The notes under the pieces were generated by a model. That model saw nothing but the letters and a program-made list of their open reading frames with translations. It made no database searches and was not told the origin of the DNA. A stretch of 14,947 nucleotides of DNA, from positions 1 to 14,947 of the forward strand of contig JBBSMX010000104.1 of the NCBI GenBank assembly GCA_038232935.1. Direction: 5' to 3'. Positions 7,481-13,324 of this stretch are shown one piece after another. A program made the translations under genes and the position numbers. Source of the stretch: JBBSMX01 sp038232935 (lineage in GTDB: Bacteria; Bacteroidota; Rhodothermia; Rhodothermales; JANQRZ01). The stretch's first letter is position 1. Each line of letters begins with the position of its first letter.

Positions 7481-7745
7481 GAGCGGGACCGTTGTTCAGG
7501 AGTGGAGAGGCTTGGGAGGACGATAGCGCAGAAGGGCTCGACGCCGGAACCTACCAAACATTCGCGGCCTCATCGATTCAAAAAGGCATCGTTCGTAATT
7601 CCATAACCGCACGATCATCGTGCAGCTCCCGTTGGAAAGCCGGCTACCCCGGCGAGGTTTCATCCCCGCTCCCGCCCGTCACGTGCCTTTCACGAACCGA
7701 GCGAGGGCTCCAACGTATCATGGCCGCCTTAGCATCCGAGCCCCC
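7481..7745. other. Divergent intergenic region between secreted-protein gene and ispH
   Basis: This 265-nt spacer must hold promoters in both directions. On the minus strand a weak Bacteroidota-like pair can be drawn: TTTTTG (complement of 7579-7584), 16 nt, then AATGTTTG (complement of 7555-7562, one mismatch to TAnnTTTG), about 75 nt before the ATG at 7480. No convincing plus-strand promoter was found. The ispH frame stays open back to 7620, but the residues before 7746 look like translated spacer. The spacer is locally more AT-rich (7560-7610) than the flanking genes and contains the palindrome annotated separately. Confidence 0.4.
7609..7623. promoter_or_regulatory. Perfect 15-nt palindrome, candidate operator
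   Basis: GCACGAT (7609-7615), a central C, and ATCGTGC (7617-7623) form a perfect 7+1+7 dyad in the spacer between two divergent genes, 123 nt before the ispH ATG and 129 nt before the secreted-protein ATG. Its size and symmetry suit a dimeric repressor or activator that could serve both promoters. No cognate regulator is encoded in this window. Confidence 0.4.
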
Positions 7746-9005
7746 ATGCGCCAGTTCGACGTCCCCACCTTTTACCAGAGCTCGATCATCTCCGTCGTCA
7801 AAGAGGCGCGGCGGGCGGCCGACCCGCGCAAGCGCGACCTCAGCCCGAGCGTGCTCGACTTCGGCCCGGTGCGGTTCAAGATCGCCCGCCACTTCGGGTT
7901 CTGCTACGGCGTCGAGAACGCCATCGAGATCGCGTACCGCGCCCTCGACGAGCACCCGGGCAAGGCCGCGGCCGGGCGGATCTTCCTCCTCTCCGAGATG
8001 ATCCACAACCCCCACGTCAACGACGACTTGCAGGCGCGCGGCATCCGCTTCCTCCGCACCACGGCCGGCGAGCAGCTCATCCCGTTCGACGCGCTCAGCG
8101 CCGACGACCTCGTGATCATCCCCGCCTTCGGGACCACGCGCGAGATCGAGGCCGAACTCGCCGCCCGCGGCGTCTCGACGGAGGCCTACAACACGACGTG
8201 CCCGTTCGTGGAGAAGGTCTGGAAGCGGAGCGAGCAGATCGGCCGGAAGGACTACACCATCGTCGTCCACGGCAAGCGCTACCACGAGGAGACGCGCGCC
8301 ACGATCTCCCACGCCAAAGCGAGCGCCCGCGCCGTCCTCGTCGTCCGCGACATGGAGGAGGCCGAGGACCTCGCCCGCGTGATCCGGGGCGAGACCGACG
8401 CCGCGTTCTTCTTCGAGCGCTTCCGCGACCGCCACACCGCCGACTTCGACCCCGAGCGCGACCTCCGCCGCATCGGCGTCGTCAACCAGACGACGATGCT
8501 GGCGACCGAGACGCAGGCCATCGCCGACCTCCTCAAAGACGCCGTCATGGACCGCTACGGCGCGGACGACGTGGCCGACCACTTCGCCGACACGTCCGAC
8601 ACGCTCTGCTACGCGACGAAGGAAAACCAGGACGCCACCTACACCCTGATCGAAGACGGGGCCGACCTCGCCCTCGTCGTCGGCGGATACAACTCGTCGA
8701 ACACGAGCCACCTCGTCGAGCTCTGCGCCGAGCACATGCCGACGTACTTCGTCTCCGGGGCCGAGGACGTCGAGCGCGACGCGATCCGCCACTTCGACCT
8801 CCACACCCACGAGGTCCTCGAAACCGAGGACTGGTTCCCCTGGGCGACGGCCGCCGAGCGCCCTGTGGACATCGTGCTGACGGCCGGGGCCTCGTGCCCG
8901 GACGCCCTGCTCGACGGCGTCGTCCGCCGCGTCCTCGGCTGGTTCGACGCGACACGGCCCGTCGAGGACGCCCTCCATCCCTTCGCCGATTTGGCGAATG
9001 GGTGA
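7746..9005 (+). CDS. ispH: 4-hydroxy-3-methylbut-2-enyl diphosphate reductase
   Basis: IspH (LytB) performs the last step of the MEP isoprenoid pathway, reducing HMBPP to IPP and DMAPP with a 4Fe-4S cluster in the cytosol. The three cluster cysteines are Cys53 (FGFCYGVENAIEIAY), Cys152 (NTTCPFVEKVWKRS) and Cys288 (SDTLCYATKENQ). The substrate-binding His is in VHGKRYHEET and the Ser-Asn region is YNSSNTSHL. The ATG at 7746 gives 419 residues. This is the long plant/cyanobacterial-type form, with about 45 residues before the cysteine core and an insertion around FFFERFRDRHTADFDPERD, not the roughly 310-residue E. coli type. Upstream in-frame sequence to 7620 lacks conserved character, so 7746 is preferred. 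Its last codons (DLANG) are read from the period-8 repeat that fills the following spacer. It is first in a likely run with a methyltransferase and an M20 peptidase. Confidence 0.96.
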   Translation: MRQFDVPTFYQSSIISVVKEARRAADPRKRDLSPSVLDFGPVRFKIARHFGFCYGVENAIEIAYRALDEHPGKAAAGRIFLLSEMIHNPHVNDDLQARGIRFLRTTAGEQLIPFDALSADDLVIIPAFGTTREIEAELAARGVSTEAYNTTCPFVEKVWKRSEQIGRKDYTIVVHGKRYHEETRATISHAKASARAVLVVRDMEEAEDLARVIRGETDAAFFFERFRDRHTADFDPERDLRRIGVVNQTTMLATETQAIADLLKDAVMDRYGADDVADHFADTSDTLCYATKENQDATYTLIEDGADLALVVGGYNSSNTSHLVELCAEHMPTYFVSGAEDVERDAIRHFDLHTHEVLETEDWFPWATAAERPVDIVLTAGASCPDALLDGVVRRVLGWFDATRPVEDALHPFADLANG

Positions 9006-9059
9006 TTGAGTGATCATGGCCCCTCAATCACTCAATCACTAACTCAGCGAATCACCCAA
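8988..9059. repeat. Period-8 mini-repeat with dyad symmetry
   Basis: Nine octads run without a break from 8988 to 9059: the left ones resemble GATTGAGT (GATTTGGC, GAATGGGT, GATTGAGT) and the right ones are their complement (TCACTCAA, TCACTAAC, TCAGCGAA, TCACCCAA). The core is a perfect 13-bp inverted repeat, GTGATTGAGTGAT (9002-9014) with ATCACTCAATCAC (9027-9039), loop 12 nt. The array starts inside the ispH coding sequence, includes its TGA at 9003-9005, and ends on the A of the methyltransferase ATG at 9059. There is no T-tract, so it is not an ordinary terminator. Confidence 0.75.
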
Positions 9060-9805
9060 TGGCCGTGCCCTGGTACGAAGACTGGTTCGACTCCGACGCG
9101 TACGAACTCGTCTACGACCAGCGCAACCTCTCCGAAGCCCGCCGCCTCGCGGACCTCATCGAGCGGACGGCCGAGCCGGAGCCTGGCGCGTCGATCCTCG
9201 ACGTGGGGTGCGGCCGGGGGCGGCACGCCCGCATCCTCGCCGCGCGCGGCTATGCCGTCACCGGCGTGGACCTCTCGGCAAAGGCGCTCCGCACCGCCCG
9301 CGAACGCGCCGCGAGCGAGGGCCTCGCCCTCACGTTCCGGCAGGAGGACATGCGGCGGCTCCCGTTCGAGGCGGCCTTCGACGGCGTCGTCAACCTGTTC
9401 ACGACGTTCGGCTACTTCGAGGACGCCGCCGACCACCAGCGTGCGGTGGACGCGATGGCGCGCGCCCTCGTGCCCGGCGGCTGGCTCGTGCAGGACTTCC
9501 TCAACGCGCCCTACGCCCTCGCCCACCTCGTGCCCGAGGACGAGCGCGAGGTCGAGGGCTTCCGCATCGCGCAGCGGCGTTGGGTCGAGAACGGGCGGCT
9601 CAACAAAGAGATCACGCTCCACAAAAACGGCGACGCGCGCACGTTCACCGAGTCCGTCCGCCTGCTCACCCTCGCCGACTTCCGGCGGATGGTCGCCGCC
9701 GCCGGGCTCGACCTCCGCGCCACCTTCGGCGACTACAGCGGTGGCCCTCACGCCGCCACCTCGCCCCGGCTTATTTTGTACGCGCGAAAAGCTATTGGCT
9801 CGTAG
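9059..9805 (+). CDS. Class I SAM-dependent methyltransferase
   Basis: A 248-residue cytosolic methyltransferase of the Rossmann-like class I fold. Motif I is ILDVGCGRGRH (residues 46-56), which binds SAM. The acidic end of beta2 is Asp71 in VTGVDLS, expected to hold the ribose hydroxyls. QEDMRRLPF is the motif II region and VNLFTTFGYFEDAADHQRA follows. The later half (GGWLVQDFLNAPYAL, then a small sheet ending in a TFGDYSG-like strand) resembles the Methyltransf_25/11 group acting on small molecules. The substrate is not evident; the FTTFGYFED segment occurs in several uncharacterised bacterial members. The start at 9059 is the first ATG after the repeat and gives MAVPWYEDWF, a typical beginning for this subgroup. 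Its last codons (KAIGS, stop at 9803-9805) lie inside the period-7 repeat that fills the spacer before the M20 gene. Confidence 0.88.
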   Translation: MAVPWYEDWFDSDAYELVYDQRNLSEARRLADLIERTAEPEPGASILDVGCGRGRHARILAARGYAVTGVDLSAKALRTARERAASEGLALTFRQEDMRRLPFEAAFDGVVNLFTTFGYFEDAADHQRAVDAMARALVPGGWLVQDFLNAPYALAHLVPEDEREVEGFRIAQRRWVENGRLNKEITLHKNGDARTFTESVRLLTLADFRRMVAAAGLDLRATFGDYSGGPHAATSPRLILYARKAIGS

Positions 9806-9852
9806 CTATTAGCACTCTGCCCCTCGCCCATAGCCAACAGCTTAAAGCCACC
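9789..9852. repeat. Period-7 mini-repeat with dyad symmetry
   Basis: Heptads starting at 9790 read AGCTATT, GGCTCGT, AGCTATT, AGCACTC, TGCCCCT, CGCCCAT, AGCCAAC, AGCTTAA, AGCCACC. AGCTATT occurs twice exactly 14 nt apart. AAGCTATTGGCT (9789-9800) and AGCCAACAGCTT (9832-9843) are inverted repeats matching at 11 of 12 positions. As in the spacer after ispH, the array begins inside the 3' end of the upstream gene, includes its stop codon, and ends just before the next ATG (9859). Confidence 0.65.
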
Positions 9853-9858
9853 CGCCTC

Positions 9859-11232
9859 ATGACCGACGCCCTCGACTACGCCCAGGCCCACGCCGACGAC
9901 TTCGTCGCCCAGCTCACGGACTGGCTCCGCATCCCCTCCATCTCCACGGACTCCGACTACGACGAAGACACCCGCCGCGCCGCCGACTGGCTCGCCGACG
10001 ACCTCCGCCGGATCGGCGTCGAGACCGTGGACGTGATGGAGACGGGCGGCCACCCCATCGTCTACGCCGAGCACCACGCCGGCGACGACCGGCCTACGGT
10101 GCTCGTCTACGGGCACTACGACGTGCAGCCGCCCGACCCGCTGGAGCTGTGGGACAGCCCGCCGTTCGAGCCCGTCATCAAAGGCACTGATATCATCGCG
10201 CGCGGCTCCGCCGACGACAAGGGGCAGGCGTTCATGCACGTCAAATCCGTCGAGGCCTACCTCCAGAGCGGTGACGACCTGCCCGTCAACCTCAAGATGA
10301 TGATCGAGGGCGAAGAGGAGAGTGGAAGCGTCCACCTCGCGCCGTTTATCGAGAAGCACAAAGACCTCCTCGCGGCCGATGTCGTGCTCGTCTCCGACAC
10401 GTCGCTCTTCGCGCCCGGCGTGCCGAGCATCGCCTACGGCCTTCGCGGGCTGGCATATGTGGAAGTGGAACTCACCGGCCCGGCGCGCGACCTCCACTCC
10501 GGCGTCTACGGCGGCGGCGTCGAGAACCCGATCAACGCCCTCGCCCGGATGATCGCCGACCTCCACGATGACCACCACCGCGTCACCATCGAAGGGTTCT
10601 ACGACCACGTCCGCGATCTCTCGGAGGAGGAGCGCGAGGGCTTCCGGCAGCTCCCGTTCGACATGGGCCGGTGGATGGAGGAGGCGGGCATCAAGGCCTC
10701 GAAGACTGAAGACGGCTACACGGTCCTCGAAGGCACCACGGCCCGGCCCACGCTCGACGTGAACGGCATCTGGGGAGGCTACACCGGCAAGGGCGCGAAG
10801 ACCGTCCTCCCGTCGAAGGCAACAGCGAAGATCTCGTGCCGCCTCGTCCCGGACCAGACGCCGGACGAGATCACCGAGAAGCTCCGCCGCCACTTCGAGC
10901 AGCACGTCCCGGAGACGATGACGCTGGACTTCCGCGACCTCCACGGCGGCCACGGTGCCATCGTGGACACGACCGCACCGGCGATGCAAGCCGCCGCCGC
11001 CGCGCTCGAAGGCGTGTTCGGCCAGAAACCGCACTTCACCCGTGAGGGCGGCTCGATCCCCGTCGTCGCCGACTTCAAGCGGCTGTTGGGATTGGACACT
11101 GTGCTGATGGGCTTCGGCCTCGATTCCGATGCCATCCACAGCCCCAACGAACGCTTCGGCCTCGACCGCTTCCACCAGGGCATCGAGGCGTCGATCCGGT
11201 TCATGGACGCCTACGCCAAGCAGGACCGATGA
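9859..11232 (+). CDS. M20 family metallopeptidase (dipeptidase-like)
   Basis: A 457-residue di-zinc peptidase of the M20/ArgE/DapE/CNDP group, expected to cleave dipeptides or related amide bonds in the cytosol; no signal peptide is present. The metal and catalytic residues are visible: His86 and Asp88 in VYGHYDVQPPDP, bridging Asp119 in RGSADDKGQ, catalytic Glu153 and ligand Glu154 in IEGEEESGS, Asp180 in LVSDTSLF and the final ligand His427 in DAIHSPNE. The dimerisation (lid) domain runs from about 205 to 370 and includes RDLHSGVYGGGVENPINAL, typical of the CNDP dipeptidase-like subgroup. The ATG at 9859 is preferred because the frame upstream overlaps the methyltransferase and has no family character. 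The stop overlaps the next gene's ATG. The final 102 nt have a second copy at 12221-12322. Confidence 0.94.
   Translation: MTDALDYAQAHADDFVAQLTDWLRIPSISTDSDYDEDTRRAADWLADDLRRIGVETVDVMETGGHPIVYAEHHAGDDRPTVLVYGHYDVQPPDPLELWDSPPFEPVIKGTDIIARGSADDKGQAFMHVKSVEAYLQSGDDLPVNLKMMIEGEEESGSVHLAPFIEKHKDLLAADVVLVSDTSLFAPGVPSIAYGLRGLAYVEVELTGPARDLHSGVYGGGVENPINALARMIADLHDDHHRVTIEGFYDHVRDLSEEEREGFRQLPFDMGRWMEEAGIKASKTEDGYTVLEGTTARPTLDVNGIWGGYTGKGAKTVLPSKATAKISCRLVPDQTPDEITEKLRRHFEQHVPETMTLDFRDLHGGHGAIVDTTAPAMQAAAAALEGVFGQKPHFTREGGSIPVVADFKRLLGLDTVLMGFGLDSDAIHSPNERFGLDRFHQGIEASIRFMDAYAKQDR
11131..11232 (+). repeat. Direct repeat, copy A: 3' end of the intact M20 gene
   Basis: These 102 nt encode the last 33 residues of the M20 peptidase from the zinc-ligand motif AIHSPNE to the stop. 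The same length of sequence recurs at 12221-12322. The first 29 codons specify identical residues in both copies and differ at six third positions only. Confidence 0.9.
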
Positions 11233-12206
11233 GAACGGCGCGGATCGCTCTCACCGGCCTCGCCCTGCTGACGGTCATTGCGTGTGCGGACCCGGCGGTG
11301 CCCGGCGTCGGCACCGTGCCCACCGTCGGCCAGAACGCCGAGCCGGACACGGTTGGGCTCCCCGTGCTACTCGCCAAGCGACTGCGCGCGGCCGGACTCG
11401 AGGCCCGCGCTCTCGACCGTGAGGGCGACGCCTACGCGCTTGCCGAGATCGTCTCGGATTCGGGCGCGTTCCTCGTCCAATGGGCCGACATGGGCGACGT
11501 GGTCGTAGAGCAGGTTCTGGGACCGATGGAGCCGGGAGGAACGAAGGACTCGCACTTCTACCCCGGGGACACGCCGAGCCCGGCGTTCCGCCTGCTCGAC
11601 CCTGCTGAGGTCGTCCGCCAGTCGGAGGCGTCGGGCGCGCTGGCCATCCTCAACGGTGCCTTTTTCGAGACGCCTGGCCGGCTGAGCACACAGCTCGCGT
11701 TCCCCGTCGCTCGGCGGGGCAAGGTCGTGACGGGCGGGAGCAGCCCATACGGTCCCGGCCAGCCTGGTGCTGAGACAGCCCGCTGGGGCCAGGCGCTGCG
11801 GGCGCTGGCCGTGGGCGACAGTGTCGCCCACGTCGCGGCGTACGACCCGGCGACTGGGATGCCACTCGACCGGTCCGCCTTCGCTGAGGCCGTCGTGAGC
11901 TATGCACCGGAGGCCCACCCTTCGCGCATCGCCACGCGCTTCCAGGTGCTCGGTGCTCTCGACGCCGACGGCGACGGCGTGACCGAGACGCTTCTCTTCG
12001 CCACGAGCGACGGACAGACCACGATAACCGCGCCCGTGTCGCTCCTCTCGCGTCTCGGCGTGGTGCCTGAGACCCAAGTCGCCCTTGACGGCGGGGCCTC
12101 CGTATTTGTCTGGAACCGCCGGACCGGTATGCTCCAGCAGCCCGCGCCAGCCGGGGGCCACGACCCCCAACGCCTCCCACACTACTTCATCCTCCGCCTC
12201 CGATAG
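11229..12206 (+). CDS. Lipoprotein with phosphodiester-glycosidase (NAGPA/DUF2233)-like domain
   Basis: A 325-residue predicted lipoprotein. The signal peptide MRTARIALTGLALLTVIAC ends in a lipobox with Cys19 as the lipidated residue. The body carries the two hallmark stretches of the NAGPA / phosphodiester glycosidase fold: ILNGAFFET (Asn142-Gly-Ala-Phe-Phe, the 'NggFF' element) and VALDGGASVFVW (Asp287-Gly-Gly, the 'LDGGgS' element), with the FATSDGQTTI strand between them. Relatives remove or process N-acetylglucosamine phosphodiesters, or act in cell-envelope polysaccharide metabolism; the precise substrate is not evident and the family call is moderate. It begins in the ATGA overlap with the M20 gene, suggesting translational coupling. 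Because the M20 3' end is repeated immediately after it, the gene appears to have been placed here by recombination together with the upstream M20 tail. Confidence 0.82.
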   Translation: MRTARIALTGLALLTVIACADPAVPGVGTVPTVGQNAEPDTVGLPVLLAKRLRAAGLEARALDREGDAYALAEIVSDSGAFLVQWADMGDVVVEQVLGPMEPGGTKDSHFYPGDTPSPAFRLLDPAEVVRQSEASGALAILNGAFFETPGRLSTQLAFPVARRGKVVTGGSSPYGPGQPGAETARWGQALRALAVGDSVAHVAAYDPATGMPLDRSAFAEAVVSYAPEAHPSRIATRFQVLGALDADGDGVTETLLFATSDGQTTITAPVSLLSRLGVVPETQVALDGGASVFVWNRRTGMLQQPAPAGGHDPQRLPHYFILRLR

Positions 12207-12220
12207 CCCTGTCTGAGCGC

Positions 12221-12322
12221 GCCATCCACAGCCCCAACGAGCGCTTCGGCCTCGACCGGTTCCACCAAGGCATCGAGGCCTCGATCCGATTCATGGACGC
12301 CTACGCGGCGCAGGCACCCTAA
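12221..12322 (+). pseudogene. Orphan copy of the M20 peptidase 3' end (copy B)
   Basis: In frame this reads AIHSPNERFGLDRFHQGIEA and continues to DAYAAQAP and a TAA stop, matching residues 425-457 of the intact M20 peptidase 1090 nt upstream. Similarity begins abruptly at 12221; the 14 nt before it (12207-12220) show no resemblance to the upstream part of the peptidase gene. There is no start codon of its own that would give a plausible product. Within the first 29 codons all six differences from copy A are synonymous third-position changes, so the copies diverged while both were parts of functional genes. The last residues differ (AAQAP against AKQDR). Its final 32 nt overlap the 3' end of the opposing GT2 gene. 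Confidence 0.88.
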
Positions 12323-13301
12323 CGTCGCCCCCCCCATCCTCGATCGGCAGCGACGCCTCGGCGGACCCCTTCCCCAGCATGTCGGCCACGACGTAGCGGG
12401 GGCGGCCCTTGACCTCCTCGTAGATCCGCGCGATGTAGGAGCCGATGATCCCCAGGCTCAGCATCAGCAGGCTCCCGACGATCAGGAGCAGCAGGATCAC
12501 CGTGGTAAAGCCGTCGACGGCGTGGCCTACGAACTTCTCGTACAAGGTTTGCGCACCGAGGACGACGGAGAAGCCGAGGAACACGAGCCCGGCTACCGTG
12601 ACGAACTGGAGCGGGAACGACGAGAACGAGGTCACCGCGTTCGTGGCGAGGCGGACGAGCGTGACGAGCTTCCACTTCGAGCGCCCGCTGTGGCGCGCCG
12701 GGACCGTGAAGCGGACCTGCGCGTGGCGGAAACCCAGCCACGCGATCATCCCTCGGAAGAAGAGGGCGCGCTCACCCATGCTCTGCCACGCCTCCACGAC
12801 GCGCCGGTCCATCAGCTTGAAGTCCGACGCGCCGCGCAAATCGTATCCAGAGAGCCGGTCGAGCAAGCCGTAGAAGAGCCCCGCCCGCCACCGGCTCCAC
12901 ACCGACTCGCTCCCGCGCCGCTCCTTCACTGCCTCGACCACGTCAATGTCGGCCTCGGACCACAAGCGCACCATCTCCGGGATCAGCGCCGGCGGGTGCT
13001 GAAGATCGCCGTCCATCACAACAACAGCCTCGCCGCGCGCCGCGTTCAGCCCTGCGCTCAGGGCGGCCTCCTTCCCGAAGTTCCGGCTCAGTCGGAGCGC
13101 GTTCAATCGCGGATACGAAGACGCCAGTTCCGCCAGCACGGACCACGTTCCGTCGGCCGAGCCGTCGTCCACAATCACCAGTTCGTACGGGTCCTCAAGG
13201 CCATCCAGCACGGTCGCCAGCTCGGCCACGAACGACTGGAGCCCGGCTGCCTCACCATAGACCGGGACGACGACACTCAACCTCGGGGGCGGGTTCGACA
13301 T
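12291..13301 (-). CDS. GT2 polyprenyl-phosphate glycosyltransferase (GtrB/ArnC/DPM1-like)
   Basis: A 336-residue membrane-bound glycosyltransferase of the family that moves a sugar from a nucleotide donor to undecaprenyl phosphate on the cytoplasmic face. The GT-A domain (about 8-225) has VVVPVYGEA, the nucleotide-binding IVDDGSADGTW (Asp45, Asp46) and the metal-binding DGDLQHPP (Asp97, Asp99). HSGRSKWK (204-211) is the conserved basic motif before the membrane domain. Two transmembrane helices follow (about 230-253 and 265-290), with the GIIGSYIARIYEEVKGRPRYV tail typical of GtrB-like proteins. The start at 13301 gives MSNPPPRLSVVVPVYG. It follows the GT-C gene by 23 nt on the same strand. 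Its last ten or so codons (VPAPRRRP) are antisense to the M20 remnant, so the natural end may have been altered there. Confidence 0.93.
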   Translation of the reverse strand: MSNPPPRLSVVVPVYGEAAGLQSFVAELATVLDGLEDPYELVIVDDGSADGTWSVLAELASSYPRLNALRLSRNFGKEAALSAGLNAARGEAVVVMDGDLQHPPALIPEMVRLWSEADIDVVEAVKERRGSESVWSRWRAGLFYGLLDRLSGYDLRGASDFKLMDRRVVEAWQSMGERALFFRGMIAWLGFRHAQVRFTVPARHSGRSKWKLVTLVRLATNAVTSFSSFPLQFVTVAGLVFLGFSVVLGAQTLYEKFVGHAVDGFTTVILLLLIVGSLLMLSLGIIGSYIARIYEEVKGRPRYVVADMLGKGSAEASLPIEDGGGDVRVPAPRRRP

Positions 13302-13324
13302 CAGCGTTGGCCGTCGGTTACGGG

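Noticed and set aside
7644..9017. 457-codon open frame on the minus strand opposite ispH
   Set aside because: Antisense shadow of a strongly conserved enzyme, with repetitive Val/Gly/Asp/Arg composition and no recognisable motif.
9002..9039. Intrinsic terminator after ispH
   Set aside because: The 13-bp inverted repeat is perfect but AT-rich and not followed by T residues; the period-8 repeat explains it better.
9208..9858. N-terminal extension of the M20 frame by 217 codons through the methyltransferase gene
   Set aside because: The extension is Arg/Pro/Ala-rich out-of-frame translation of the methyltransferase; the family starts near ATG 9859.
9748..11175. 475-codon open frame on the minus strand opposite the M20 gene
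   Set aside because: Antisense shadow; the plus strand has all M20 metal ligands in order.
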